From Solwaraspora sp. WMMD792 (GTDB lineage Bacteria; Actinomycetota; Actinomycetes; Mycobacteriales; Micromonosporaceae): a DNA stretch of 64,000 nucleotides. How positions within the stretch are numbered: position 1 is the stretch's first letter; each line of letters opens with the position of its first letter. The translations under genes were made by a program, and so were the position numbers. The DNA lies in the NCBI RefSeq assembly GCF_029626105.1, contig NZ_JARUBH010000009.1:1240001-1304000 (forward strand), read 5' to 3'. Positions 23,512-32,666 of this stretch are shown here, piece after piece. Under the pieces are notes generated by a model. The model did not search any database. It had not been told where the DNA came from and was given only the letters and a program-made list of their open reading frames with translations.

Positions 23512-25175
23512 ACGGCGAGACCGATCTGCGGGTACGGGCGGCTGCGGGCGATTCCGCCGCGATGGTGGAGCTGGCGCAGTGGCTGTTGGTACGGGGCCGG
23601 CGGTCCGAAGCCGAGCAATGGCTGAGCAACGCCGCCGCTGTCGGTGACCTCGTCGGGATGACGCGCCTGGGCGTGCTGCTCGCCCAGACGGGCGAGCTAC
23701 CCGCCGCTGAAGGCTGGCTTGAGCGGGCCGCCGAAGCCGGGCAGGCCGCCGCCATGGTGAGCCTGGGGATGGTGCGGACCGACATCGACGCGCGCTGGCA
23801 CGGCCGCCGTGACGGTAGCCTGCTCACCTACCTCGTGCCGGCCAGTGGACCACCGCGTGACCGGCGGGCGAGGGACTTGTGGCGGCGGGCGGCCGAGGCC
23901 GGGGACCCGTTGGGGATGTTCCTCTGGTCGGTTGTCTGTGCGGAACGCAACCGCCTCGACGACAGCGTCCGGTGGCGGGAGGCCGCCGCCGACAGCCGGG
24001 ATCCGGCCGTGTTGCGCACTATCGGCGACTACTGCCGACTGCATAACGTGGACGACCCCGAGCCGTGGTACGACCGGGCGGTCAGCGCCGACGGTGACCC
24101 ACTCGAACGGTCGACGGCAGCGGCGTGCCTCGGCGAGCTGCTGCCCGCTGACGAGGCAGAGCGGCGGCTTCGCGACGCGGCCACCCTCGTCGGAGCGTAC
24201 GGCTGGGGGGTTCTGGCCGACTGGCTGGAGCGGCACGGACGGCTCGCGGAGGCCGAGGAGTGCTACCGTACCGCCGCCGAGCAGGGCAGCCACCGGGCGA
24301 TGAACAACCTGGCCGTCCTCCTGCTGGAGCGGGCCGAGACCGACCCGGCCGAACACTGGCTCCGGCGGGCCGCCGCCGACGGGTTTCCCGAGGCCATGAA
24401 CAACATCGCGGCCGTTCACCTGCGACGCGGAGATCGACAAGGCGCGGCGTCCTGGCTGATCCGGGCGGTGGGCGCGGAAAATGATGCCGCCTGGCCCGCA
24501 CTGCGGCAGATGCTCACGGGTGAGGGCCTGGACCTGCTCTCCGCTGCGGTCGCCGGTGACACGCACCAGATGGCACTCGCCGGCACCTGGCTGGCGGCCA
24601 GCGGAATGACAGTGGAGGCGGAACCCTGGCTACGGCGCGCGGCCGCCGCCGGCGATCCCGACGGCATGGACAGTCTGGGCTTCATGCTCAGCCAGCGACC
24701 CGGTGCCGACACCGAAAGTGAGGTGTGGCTGGGCAGGGCGGTCGACGCGGGCAGCGTCAACGCCAGCGGCAACCTCGGCGCCGTACGCGAACACCAGGGA
24801 CGCTACGCCGAAGCCGAAGAGCTCTACGAACGTGCCGCACGGGCGGGGCACGTCCGAAGCATGACGAGCCTGGCCTGGCTGCTCGCGCAACGCGACGAGG
24901 TGACCGGGGCCGAACACTGGAATCGACAGGCCGCCGCCCATGACGACCCCCGCGCCATGTCCAACCTCGGACAGTTGCTGGAGCTGCGGGGCGATCACGG
25001 CGAGGCGGAGCACTGGTTCCAGCGCGCGGCCAGGACCGGTGACGCCGACGCGATGCACAACCTCGGCGCGATGTACGGACGCCGGGGTGACGAGCAACTG
25101 GCCCGCCTCTGGTACGTCAAAGCCGCCAAGGCCGGCTCCGACATCGCCAAAGCCAAGATCACCCGCCGATTCTGA
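23508..25175 (+). CDS. SEL1/TPR-repeat protein
   Basis: 555 residues built almost wholly from about twelve helical repeats of roughly 36 residues (for example AMNNLAVLLLERAETDPAEH, AMHNLGAMYGRRGDEQLARL, SMTSLAWLLAQRDEVTGAEH). These are SEL1-like/TPR units that make a superhelical protein-binding scaffold. No enzyme domain, signal peptide or membrane helix is present. The partner is unknown. It is divergent from the FCD GntR gene and shares its operator-bearing promoter region, so it is a likely direct target. The gene ends in a convergent region with the 61-bp palindrome. Confidence 0.9.
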   Translation: MNGETDLRVRAAAGDSAAMVELAQWLLVRGRRSEAEQWLSNAAAVGDLVGMTRLGVLLAQTGELPAAEGWLERAAEAGQAAAMVSLGMVRTDIDARWHGRRDGSLLTYLVPASGPPRDRRARDLWRRAAEAGDPLGMFLWSVVCAERNRLDDSVRWREAAADSRDPAVLRTIGDYCRLHNVDDPEPWYDRAVSADGDPLERSTAAACLGELLPADEAERRLRDAATLVGAYGWGVLADWLERHGRLAEAEECYRTAAEQGSHRAMNNLAVLLLERAETDPAEHWLRRAAADGFPEAMNNIAAVHLRRGDRQGAASWLIRAVGAENDAAWPALRQMLTGEGLDLLSAAVAGDTHQMALAGTWLAASGMTVEAEPWLRRAAAAGDPDGMDSLGFMLSQRPGADTESEVWLGRAVDAGSVNASGNLGAVREHQGRYAEAEELYERAARAGHVRSMTSLAWLLAQRDEVTGAEHWNRQAAAHDDPRAMSNLGQLLELRGDHGEAEHWFQRAARTGDADAMHNLGAMYGRRGDEQLARLWYVKAAKAGSDIAKAKITRRF

Positions 25176-25208
25176 CCACCACGCGGGCCTGTCCACGTGC
25201 GGCATGAA

Positions 25209-25269
25209 GATCAGTTGACGAAAAACCGGGCGACACGCCGGTGCCGTCCCGGTTTTTCGTCAACTGATC
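25209..25269. repeat. 61-bp palindromic element, copy 2 (bidirectional terminator)
   Basis: Perfect 22-bp arms beginning GATCAGTTGACGAAAAACCG enclose CGACACGCCGGTGCCGT. It sits between two convergent genes and has A/T runs in the stem, so it can terminate transcription from both sides. It is a sibling of the element at 21940. Confidence 0.85.
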
Positions 25270-25313
25270 ATGGGGAGTGGCCAACCAACCGGAGGCTGGC
25301 GGATCGCCTCGGC

Positions 25314-26453
25314 TCAGGCGCCGCCGGGGTTGAGGGTGACGGTCAGCGGGGTGAAGTCGGCCCCGGTGACGTCGATGCCGTCCGCCTTCGCCGCTTCGAG
25401 CGCCTGGGTGATGTAGTCGTTGGTGTAGGCCAACCCCTCCGGCTCGGCGGTCAGCACCGTCTGGCCGTCCTGGTTCTTCGTGGCCAGCGACAACTCGACG
25501 GTACGGGCCCAGTCCGCCTCGTCGATCAGCCCGATCCCGCCGGTCGACGGCCAGATCAGCTTGTTGACCTCGTTGACCTGCCACAGCTGGTGGCTGGCAC
25601 CCAGCGTCGAGCCGGCCGCGACGGACAGGTCCCGGCACTCCTCCGGGTTGTCCCGGCAGTACGCCCAGCCCTTGATGGTGCCGGTGAGGAACTTGACCGT
25701 CTGCTCCTGGTACGCCGGGTCGTCGAGCTTGGTCGTGTCGGCCCAGATGGCGTCCTGCAGCATCGCGGTCCCGACCTCGTTCCAGTCGAGCACCGTGAAA
25801 TCGTCCGGCGTGTACAACTCGCCGGTGTCCGGGTTCTCCGCCTCCAGCAGCTGCGCGTACTCGTTGTAGCTCATCGCCTGGGCGGCGTCGATGTCACCGC
25901 GCAGCAGCGCCTGCATGTCGAACTGCTGCTGCACCAGGGTCACATCGGACCCCGGGTCCAGCCCGGCCTGGGTCATGGCGGCGAACAGTTCGAACTCGTT
26001 GCCGAAGCCCCAGTTGCCGACCTTCTTGCCGCGCAGGTCCGCCGGTGAGCTGATGCCGGAGTCGGCGAACGCCACCTGGTAGGTGCCGGAGCGGGCGAAG
26101 ATCTGCCCGACGTCGGTGATCTCGGCGCCCTGCTCCCGCGACGCGAGCGCCTTCGGCACCCAGGCGATCGCGTAGTCGGCCTGCCCCTGGGCGAGCACCG
26201 TCTGCGGGACGATGTCCACCCCACCTTCGAGCAGTTCGACGTCGAGGCCTTCCTCCTCATAGAAGCCCTTTTCGACGGCCGCGATGTAGCCGGCGAACTG
26301 GGCCTGGAAGAACCACTGCAACTGCACCTTCACCGTGGTGGTGCCGTCGGTGGCACCACCACCGGCGTCCGGTTCGGCGTCCGCCGTACCGCAGGCGCTG
26401 ATCAGCAGCGCGGCACCCGTCAACGCCGCCGCGGCGGCCAACCGTCTTCTCAT
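25314..26453 (-). CDS. ABC transporter substrate-binding lipoprotein (NMT1/SsuA type)
   Basis: 379 residues, RBS AGGAGG. Signal peptide with lipobox LISAC (lipidated Cys21), then a periplasmic-binding fold of the NMT1/THI5-like family: VQLQWFFQAQFAGYIAAVEK, GFYEEEGLDVELLEGG, ITDVGQIFARSG, ADLRGKKVGNWGFGNEFE. This family binds thiamine precursors, sulfonates, taurine and, in some clusters, pyrimidines or hydantoins. The dihydropyrimidinase and ureidopropionase in the same operon make a pyrimidine-like ligand the best guess. It is the last gene of the unit. Confidence 0.9.
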   Translation of the reverse strand: MRRRLAAAAALTGAALLISACGTADAEPDAGGGATDGTTTVKVQLQWFFQAQFAGYIAAVEKGFYEEEGLDVELLEGGVDIVPQTVLAQGQADYAIAWVPKALASREQGAEITDVGQIFARSGTYQVAFADSGISSPADLRGKKVGNWGFGNEFELFAAMTQAGLDPGSDVTLVQQQFDMQALLRGDIDAAQAMSYNEYAQLLEAENPDTGELYTPDDFTVLDWNEVGTAMLQDAIWADTTKLDDPAYQEQTVKFLTGTIKGWAYCRDNPEECRDLSVAAGSTLGASHQLWQVNEVNKLIWPSTGGIGLIDEADWARTVELSLATKNQDGQTVLTAEPEGLAYTNDYITQALEAAKADGIDVTGADFTPLTVTLNPGGA

Positions 26454-26529
26454 TTTCGTCGTTCCTCCTGGTCGCGATGATGGAGCGGGGGACTGCGGCG
26501 CGCGGACGGGTGCGCCAGGGGAAGCGGGT

Positions 26530-27294
26530 TCACGGCGAGGTACGGGTGCGCCAGGGCATCGCGAGGCGTTCCAGAGCCAGGGTCGCCAGGTAGAAGACCA
26601 GGCCGAGCAGGCAGGCGCCGACGACGAAGGCCCACGCCCGGGGGTACGCGGTGAGCGACGCCGCCGAGGTGATCCGCGCCCCCAGCCCGTCCTGCAGCCC
26701 GCCGAAGTACTCGGCGACCACGGCCGCGATCACCGCCAGCGACGACGCCTGCCGCAGCCCGGTGAAGACGAACGGCAGCGCGCCGGGCAGCCGGACCAGC
26801 CGCGCGAACGTCGCGCCGCTGGCGGCGTAGCTGTCCATCAGCTCCCGGTGGATCGGCTGCACCTGGCGCAGCCCGCGCAGCGTGTTGACGAAGACCGGGA
26901 AGAACGCGACCAGGCCGACGACGATCCGCCGGGGCACACTGCTGGCCGCGTCGAACATGTTGTTCAGCACCGGGGCGAGCGCGATGATCGGCAGCGCGTT
27001 GACCAGCGCCGCCAGCGGCACCGACACCTCGATGAGCAGCCGCAGCCGGCTGACCGCCAACGCCACCAGCACCCCGAGCGTCGCCCCGGCGAGCAGCCCG
27101 ATCAGCGCGTTGGTGCCGCTGGCCAGCCCGGCGGTCAGCACCACCGTACGGTTGACCCAGAACTGTTCGGCGATCGCCGACGGCGACGGCAGCACGTACG
27201 AGGCGACCCGGCCCAGCCGTACCGTCGCTTCCCACAGCGCCAGCCCGGCGAGCCCGACAGCGACCGGCGGCCCGGCCGCCCGCAACGCTTTCAC
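26530..27294 (-). CDS. ABC transporter permease (BPD_transp_1)
   Basis: 254 residues with six predicted membrane helices. The coupling EAA-type loop reads ELMDSYAASGATFARLVRLP near residue 153. The N-terminus carries the family segment YVLPSPSAIAEQFW. Start overlaps the ATPase stop (ATGA). It is one of two different permeases in the operon, which therefore forms a heterodimeric channel. Confidence 0.9.
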   Translation of the reverse strand: MKALRAAGPPVAVGLAGLALWEATVRLGRVASYVLPSPSAIAEQFWVNRTVVLTAGLASGTNALIGLLAGATLGVLVALAVSRLRLLIEVSVPLAALVNALPIIALAPVLNNMFDAASSVPRRIVVGLVAFFPVFVNTLRGLRQVQPIHRELMDSYAASGATFARLVRLPGALPFVFTGLRQASSLAVIAAVVAEYFGGLQDGLGARITSAASLTAYPRAWAFVVGACLLGLVFYLATLALERLAMPWRTRTSP

Positions 27295-28121
27295 GCCACC
27301 GCCGAATCCGCAGCCGGCGCGTCCGTGGCCGGCGCGTCCGCACCCGGCGCGCCGGTGCCGCGCAGCGCCCGGCGGACCTCGGTGACGGCGGCGAAGAACT
27401 CCGCCGACTGCCGGGTCTGCTCGGTGCGCTCGCCCAGGTCGACGTTGACGACGGCGGTGATCCGACCCGGCCGGGCCGACATCACCACCACCCGGTCGGA
27501 CAGGTACACCGCCTCGGAGATCGAATGGGTGACGAAGACGGTGCTGGTCGCGGTGCGGGCGCAGATGCCGAGCAGTTCGTCCTGCAGGCGTTCGCGGGTC
27601 ATCTCGTCGAGGGCCCCGAACGGTTCGTCCATCAACAGCAACGGCGGGTGTACGGCGAGCGCCCGCGCGATCGCCACCCGCTGCTGCATGCCGCCGGACA
27701 GCTGGGCCGGGTAGTGGCCGGCGAAGTCGGCCAGCCCGACCAGGGCCAGCATCTCGTCGACCCGGGCCCGGCGCTGCGCCCGCCGCACCCCGCGCAGCTC
27801 CAACGGCAGCTCCACGTTGCGCCGCACCGTCCGCCAGTCGAACAGGCCGGCCTGCTGGAAGGCGATGCCGTACTCCTGATCGAGTCTGGCCTGCCGGGCG
27901 GTCTTGCCGTTGACGGTGACGGTTCCGGCGGTCGGGGTGATCAGGTCGGCGATCAGCCGCAGCAGGGTGCTCTTGCCGCAGCCGGACGGCCCGATCAGCG
28001 ACACGAACTCGCCCCGGCCGATGGTCAGCTCCACCCCGGTCAGCGCGGTGACCGCGTCGGCCCGGCCGGCGTTGAAGACCTTGTCGACTCCGCTGAGAGT
28101 GACCGCGTGTTCGGTGCTCAT
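27291..28121 (-). CDS. ABC transporter ATP-binding protein
   Basis: 276 residues. Walker A GPSGCGKST (about 44-52), Q-loop AFQQAGLF, signature LSGGMQQRVAIARAL and Walker B LLLMDEPFGALDE are all complete, with the H-loop FVTHSISEAV. It is the SsuB/TauB-type ATPase of the importer. The C-terminal tail has Ala/Pro repeats (GADAPATDAPAADSAVA), a short low-complexity extension. Confidence 0.93.
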   Translation of the reverse strand: MSTEHAVTLSGVDKVFNAGRADAVTALTGVELTIGRGEFVSLIGPSGCGKSTLLRLIADLITPTAGTVTVNGKTARQARLDQEYGIAFQQAGLFDWRTVRRNVELPLELRGVRRAQRRARVDEMLALVGLADFAGHYPAQLSGGMQQRVAIARALAVHPPLLLMDEPFGALDEMTRERLQDELLGICARTATSTVFVTHSISEAVYLSDRVVVMSARPGRITAVVNVDLGERTEQTRQSAEFFAAVTEVRRALRGTGAPGADAPATDAPAADSAVA

Positions 28122-29035
28122 CCGGTCACCGCCACTCGCCGCTGATGCCGGGTCAGCCCGACCTCCAGCAGGGTCACCGTGGCGGCGACGACCAGGCCGA
28201 GCGCGGCGGCACCGAGGATCGCCGCGTACACCTTCGCCGGGGCGCTGGTCGCCTGCCGCGAATATTCCAGGATCAGCCGGCCGATGCCGCCCCGGGTGCC
28301 GGTGGAGATCTCCCCGACGACCGCGCCGACCACGGCCGCCGCCCCGGCCAGCCGCAGCGCCGGGAACAGGTACGGCAGCGCGGCCGGTGCCCGCAGCTTC
28401 CACAGGGTGCGCCACCAGCCGGCCGCGTAGCTGCGCATCAGCTCCACTCCGGCGGCCGGCGGCGACTGCAGGCCGCGCAGCATGCCGACGGCGACCGGGA
28501 AGAACGCCAGGTACGCGGCGATCACCGCGACCGACATCCACGGCTGCCACGGGTAGGCACCGATCGACAGCCGCCCACCCCAGCCGGCGATCACCGGGGC
28601 GAGGGCGACCAGCGGCACGGTCTGTGACAGCACCACGTACGGCAGCAGTCCCCGTTCGACGATCCGCAGCCGCTGCATGGCCACCGCCAGGATCAGCCCG
28701 ACCAGGGTGCCGGCGGCGAACCCGACGCCGGTCACCCCGAGGGTGAACAGGCAGGCGTCGACGACGACCCGCCACACCGGCTGCCCGGCGGCGACGTCGA
28801 CTGCGCCGAGGCCGGCGACCACGTCGGCCAGGTGCGGCATGGCGGCGTCGTCGGCGCGGGGCAGCAGCGGTACGCCGAACAGGTCCGTACCGTCGGGGTC
28901 GCCGACCAGTTTGTAGCCCTCCCAGGCCGCAGCGGCGAGGGCGAGCGCACCCAGCGCGGCCCCGGCGACACCGACCCGGCGCGCCCAGCCGCTGGTCCGG
29001 CCGCTGGTCGAGCCGCTGGCCGTGCCGCTGGTCAA
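28118..29035 (-). CDS. ABC transporter permease (second)
   Basis: 305 residues from TTG, overlapping the LLM gene stop (TTGA). The N-terminus contains SGSTSGRTSGW, a short repeat-derived stretch, then about seven membrane helices. The EAA loop reads ELMRSYAAGWWRTLWKLRAP. An external loop of about 50 residues after the first helix (LVGDPDGTDLFGVPLLPRAD) is longer than usual. It is the partner of the shorter permease. Confidence 0.88.
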   Translation of the reverse strand: MTSGTASGSTSGRTSGWARRVGVAGAALGALALAAAAWEGYKLVGDPDGTDLFGVPLLPRADDAAMPHLADVVAGLGAVDVAAGQPVWRVVVDACLFTLGVTGVGFAAGTLVGLILAVAMQRLRIVERGLLPYVVLSQTVPLVALAPVIAGWGGRLSIGAYPWQPWMSVAVIAAYLAFFPVAVGMLRGLQSPPAAGVELMRSYAAGWWRTLWKLRAPAALPYLFPALRLAGAAAVVGAVVGEISTGTRGGIGRLILEYSRQATSAPAKVYAAILGAAALGLVVAATVTLLEVGLTRHQRRVAVTG

Positions 29036-30045
29036 GACGCGACCACCTGGCGGTACGCGGGGATGATCTGTTCGCCGTACGCGGCCAGGGTCTCCTGCTT
29101 GGCGTCGTGTTGCAGGTAGACGGCGAACTGGTCGACGCCGAGCTCACGCAGTTCGGCGAGCCGGCGCAGGTGCTCCTCGGCCGGGCCGAGCAGGCAGAAC
29201 CGGTCGACGATCTCGTCGGGCACGAAGTCGGTGTGGGTGTTGCCGGCCCGGCCGTGTTCGGCGTAGTCGTAGCCTTGGCGCCCGGCGATGTAGTCGGTGA
29301 GCACCTTCGGTACCGCGCTGCCGTCGCCGCCGTAGCGGGCGACGATGTCGGCGATGTGGTTGCCGACCATGCCGCCGAACCAGCGGGTCTGCTCCCGCTG
29401 GTGGGCCAGGTCGTCGCCGACGTAGGCGGGGGCGGCCACGCAGAAGGTGACCGCGTCGGGGTCGCGGCCGGCGCGTTCGGCGGCGGCCCGGACCGCGCCG
29501 ATCATCCAGGCGGCGATGTCCGGGTCGGCGAGCTGCAGGATGTAGCCGTCGCCGACCTCGCCGGCCAGGGCGAGCGCCTTCGGCCCGTACGCGGCGACCC
29601 ACACCTCCAGCGCCCCGTCGTCGACCCACGGCAGGGTGATGTCCCGGTCGCGGTAGCGTACGGTCCGCCCGGCGGCCAGGTCGCGGATGACGGTGACGCA
29701 TTCGCGCAGCTCGGCGAGGGTGGTGGGGCGGGCGCCGAGGACCCGGACCGCCGAGTCGCCCCGGCCGATGCCGCAGACCGTACGGTTGCCGTACATCTCG
29801 TTGAGGGTGGCGAACGTCGACGCGGTGACGGTCCAGTCCCGGGTGCTGGGGTTGGTCACCATCGGGCCGACCGTCACCGACGAGGTGGCGGCGAGGATCT
29901 GGCTGTAGATGACGAACGGCTCCTGCCACAGCACGTGCGAGTCGAACGTCCACACGTGGCTGAAGCCGGCCTGCTCGGCCTGCTGGGCCAGGGACACTAG
30001 CTCGCGGCCGGGCGGGTCACACTGGAACACGACGCCGAAGTCCAT
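29032..30045 (-). CDS. F420-dependent LLM-class oxidoreductase (TIGR03842-like)
   Basis: 337 residues. Luciferase-like TIM barrel: MDFGVVFQCDPPGRELVSLA at the start, FSHVWTFDSHVLWQEPFVIY, TVGPMVTNPSTRDWTVTAST and YGNRTVCGIGRGDSAVRVLG. The set matches the CPS_4043 family of LLM oxidoreductases known to accompany dihydropyrimidinase genes. It probably uses F420 or FMN to reduce or oxygenate the imported ring compound. It is the middle gene between the importer and the two hydrolases, supporting one catabolic pathway. Confidence 0.85.
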   Translation of the reverse strand: MDFGVVFQCDPPGRELVSLAQQAEQAGFSHVWTFDSHVLWQEPFVIYSQILAATSSVTVGPMVTNPSTRDWTVTASTFATLNEMYGNRTVCGIGRGDSAVRVLGARPTTLAELRECVTVIRDLAAGRTVRYRDRDITLPWVDDGALEVWVAAYGPKALALAGEVGDGYILQLADPDIAAWMIGAVRAAAERAGRDPDAVTFCVAAPAYVGDDLAHQREQTRWFGGMVGNHIADIVARYGGDGSAVPKVLTDYIAGRQGYDYAEHGRAGNTHTDFVPDEIVDRFCLLGPAEEHLRRLAELRELGVDQFAVYLQHDAKQETLAAYGEQIIPAYRQVVAS

Positions 30046-30062
30046 CTGGCGTACCCCCTTTG

Positions 30063-30109
30063 AGATCAGGTAGTCCGACAGGCTCGTCAGATCAGGTAGT
30101 CCGACAGGC
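30063..30109 (-). repeat. 26-bp tandem duplication at the hydantoinase stop codon
   Basis: Two copies of a unit beginning AGATCAGGTAGTCCGACAGG. The inner copy encodes the last codons of the hydantoinase; the other lies beyond its TGA. Confidence 0.85.
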
Positions 30110-31493
30110 CGCGGCGCAGGTAGCGGCCGTGGCCGGCGTGGCCGTGGTAGGTGCCGTCGCCGCTGACCAGGACGGTGCCGCGCGACAGTACGGTGTCGAC
30201 CTTGCCGGTGATCTCGAACCCTTCGTACGCCGAGTGGTCCATGTTCATGTGGTGGGTGGCCGCCGAGATGGTGGTCCGCCCGGCCGGGTCGTAGACGACG
30301 ATGTCGGCGTCGGAGCCGGGGGCGATGACGCCCTTACGGGGGTAGAGGCCGAACATCCGGGCCGGGGTGGTGGCGATCGTCTCCACCCAGCGGGCCAGGG
30401 ACAGTTGGCCGTCGACGACGCCCTGGTAGACCAGGTCTACCCGGTGTTCGACGCCGCCGATCCCGTTGGGGATCTTGGAGAAGTCGCCGAGGCCGAGTTC
30501 CTTCTGGTCCTTGAAGCAGAACGGGCAGTGGTCGGTGGAGACCACCGCCAGGTCGTTGGTGCGCAGCCCCCGCCACAGGTCGGCGCGGTGGGGTTCGTGC
30601 TTGCTGCGCAGCGGCGTGGAGCAGACCCATTTGGCGCCTTCGAAGCCGGGCGCGCCGAGCTGGTCCTCCAGGGTCAGGTAGAGGTACTGCGGGCAGGTTT
30701 CGGCGAAGACGTTGCGGCCGGTGTCGCGGGCGGACGCGACGGCGGCGAGGGCTTCGCTGGCCGACAGGTGCACGATGTAGAGCGGGCAGTCGGCGGCGAC
30801 CCCGGCCAGCGCGATGGCCCGGCTGGTCGCCTCGGCCTCCAACGCGGCCGGGCGGGTCAGCCCGTGGTGGATCGGGTCGGTCTCACCCCGGGCGAGGGCC
30901 TGGCCGATGAGCACGTCGATGGCGATGCCGTTCTCGGCGTGCATCATGATCATCGCGCCGTTGTCGCGGGCCTTCTGCATGGCCCGCAGGATCTGCCCGT
31001 CGTCGCTGTAGAACACCCCCGGGTACGCCATGAACAGCTTGAAGCTGGTGATCCCCTCGGTGGCGACCAGGGAGTCCATCGCCTTGAGTGACTCGTCGTC
31101 CACCCCGCCGATGATCATGTGGAAGCCGTAGTCGACGTGGCAGTTGCCGTCGGCCTTGGCGTGCCAGGCGGCCAGCCCGTCGCCGACCACCTCACCGGCG
31201 CGCTGCACCGCGAAGTCGATGATCGTGGTGGTGCCGCCGAAGGCGGCGGCCTTCGTACCGGTGTCGAAGGTGTCGGAGGCGAACGTGCCACCGAACGGCA
31301 GCTCCATGTGGGTGTGCACGTCGACGCCGCCGGGGATGACGTACTTGCCGCTGGCGTCGAGGACGTCGACGCCGTCGGCCGGCCCGGTGCCGGGGGCGTG
31401 GAGGGCGGCGATCGTCTCGCCGTCGACGAGCACGTCGGCGGCGTACGGTCCGGTGGGTCCGACGACGGTGCCGCCGGTGATCAGCAGTGCCAT
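30087..31493 (-). CDS. hydA: Dihydropyrimidinase / D-hydantoinase
   Basis: 468 residues, RBS GGAAGGA. Cyclic-amidohydrolase fold with metal ligands DVHTHME (H60, H62), carbamylated lysine ITSFKLFMAY (K152) and later HAENG, IVHLSASEA and STDHCPFCF. It opens the ring of dihydrouracil, dihydrothymine or hydantoins to N-carbamoyl amino acids, and the next gene in the operon cuts these. Substrate preference is not readable. The close coupling with beta-ureidopropionase favours dihydropyrimidines. Confidence 0.93.
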   Translation of the reverse strand: MALLITGGTVVGPTGPYAADVLVDGETIAALHAPGTGPADGVDVLDASGKYVIPGGVDVHTHMELPFGGTFASDTFDTGTKAAAFGGTTTIIDFAVQRAGEVVGDGLAAWHAKADGNCHVDYGFHMIIGGVDDESLKAMDSLVATEGITSFKLFMAYPGVFYSDDGQILRAMQKARDNGAMIMMHAENGIAIDVLIGQALARGETDPIHHGLTRPAALEAEATSRAIALAGVAADCPLYIVHLSASEALAAVASARDTGRNVFAETCPQYLYLTLEDQLGAPGFEGAKWVCSTPLRSKHEPHRADLWRGLRTNDLAVVSTDHCPFCFKDQKELGLGDFSKIPNGIGGVEHRVDLVYQGVVDGQLSLARWVETIATTPARMFGLYPRKGVIAPGSDADIVVYDPAGRTTISAATHHMNMDHSAYEGFEITGKVDTVLSRGTVLVSGDGTYHGHAGHGRYLRRGLSDYLI

Positions 31494-31525
31494 CTGCGTG
31501 GTTCCTTCCGCCGGATCAGGGCCGA

Positions 31526-32368
31526 TCAGGGCTGGACCAGGTCGCCGTAGGCGTCCGGGCGGCGGTCGCGGTAGAAGGCCCACCGGTTGCGGACCGTCTC
31601 GATCAGGTCGAGGTCGAGGTCGCGGACGATCAATTCCGGCTGGTACGGGTCGCCGGTGTCGCCGACGAACTTGCCTTCCGGGTCGACGAAGTAGGAGGTG
31701 CCGTAGAAGTCGTTGTCGCCGTAGTCGGCCTCGACGCCGACCCGGTTGATCGCGGCGATGAAGTACTCGTTGGCCACCGCCGCCGCCGGCTGCTCCAGCT
31801 TCCACAGGTACGACGACAGGCTGCGGCTGGTCGCCGACGGGTTGAACACGATCTGCGCGCCGGCCAGGCCCAGTGCCCGCCAGCCTTCCGGGAAGTGCCG
31901 GTCGTAGCAGATGTAGACGCCGATCCGTCCGACGGCGGTGTCGAAGACCGGGTAGCCGAGGTTGCCGGGGCGGAAGTAGAACTTCTCCCAGAAGCCCTTG
32001 ACGTTGGGGATGTGGGTCTTGCGGAACTTGCCCAGGTAGCTGCCGTCGGCGTCGATCACAGCGGCGGTGTTGTAGAGGAGTCCGGCCTGCTCGCGTTCGT
32101 ACATCGGCAGCACCATCACCATGTTGTGCTCGGCGGCGAGTGCGGCGAACCGTTCGGTGGTCGGCCCGGGGATCGACTCGGCGTAGGCGTAGTACTCGCT
32201 CTCCTGGACCTGGCAGAAGTACGGCCCGTAGAACAACTCCTGGAAGCAGATCACCTTCGCGCCCTGGGCGGCGGCCTGCCGGACGTACTCCTCGTGCGCT
32301 TTGATCATGGATTCCTTGTCGCCTGTCCACGTGGTCTGGACGATGGCGGCGCGGACGACTCCTGGCAT
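31526..32368 (-). CDS. Beta-ureidopropionase / N-carbamoyl amidohydrolase (nitrilase family)
   Basis: 280 residues, RBS GGGAGGATC. Nitrilase-superfamily catalytic set: E44 (CFQELFYGPYF), K117 (FRKTHIPN) and C154 (YICYDRHFPEGW). The segment NPSATSRSLSSYLWKLEQPA is typical of beta-alanine synthases. It hydrolyses N-carbamoyl-beta-alanine to beta-alanine, CO2 and ammonia. It is the first gene of the operon; its promoter region is 32369-32666. Confidence 0.93.
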   Translation of the reverse strand: MPGVVRAAIVQTTWTGDKESMIKAHEEYVRQAAAQGAKVICFQELFYGPYFCQVQESEYYAYAESIPGPTTERFAALAAEHNMVMVLPMYEREQAGLLYNTAAVIDADGSYLGKFRKTHIPNVKGFWEKFYFRPGNLGYPVFDTAVGRIGVYICYDRHFPEGWRALGLAGAQIVFNPSATSRSLSSYLWKLEQPAAAVANEYFIAAINRVGVEADYGDNDFYGTSYFVDPEGKFVGDTGDPYQPELIVRDLDLDLIETVRNRWAFYRDRRPDAYGDLVQP

Positions 32369-32589
32369 GGCTGATCCTCCCTGCGCTACCGGCTTCCGGC
32401 GCGGTCGGGTCCACTCCGGAGCACATGGCTGGTCCGGATGACCGGCGGTGACCTGGTGCTTCCCGGCCTCGGGAAGCTACGACTGTATCGACGCCGACGG
32501 TCGCAGACAATCATGCCCGTGTTACCTACTGTTTCCAACGTGTAATGTGGTCAACCTCCCTCGACCGATGTCGATCTTGCCTGAAATGC

Positions 32590-32639
32590 GGCGACGGCGG
32601 TGTGGTGTCGCGGATCCGCGACACCACACCGCCGTCGCC
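32590..32639. terminator. 50-bp perfect palindrome terminator
   Basis: A perfect, loop-free inverted repeat centred on GGATCC, with arms beginning GGCGACGGCGGTGTGG. It lies just downstream of the LPMO gene (minus strand) and before the pyrimidine operon's promoter. It has no U-run, which is usual for actinomycete terminators. Confidence 0.8.
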
Positions 32640-32666
32640 AGTTGACCGTCAGGTCAGGTTGTCAGG

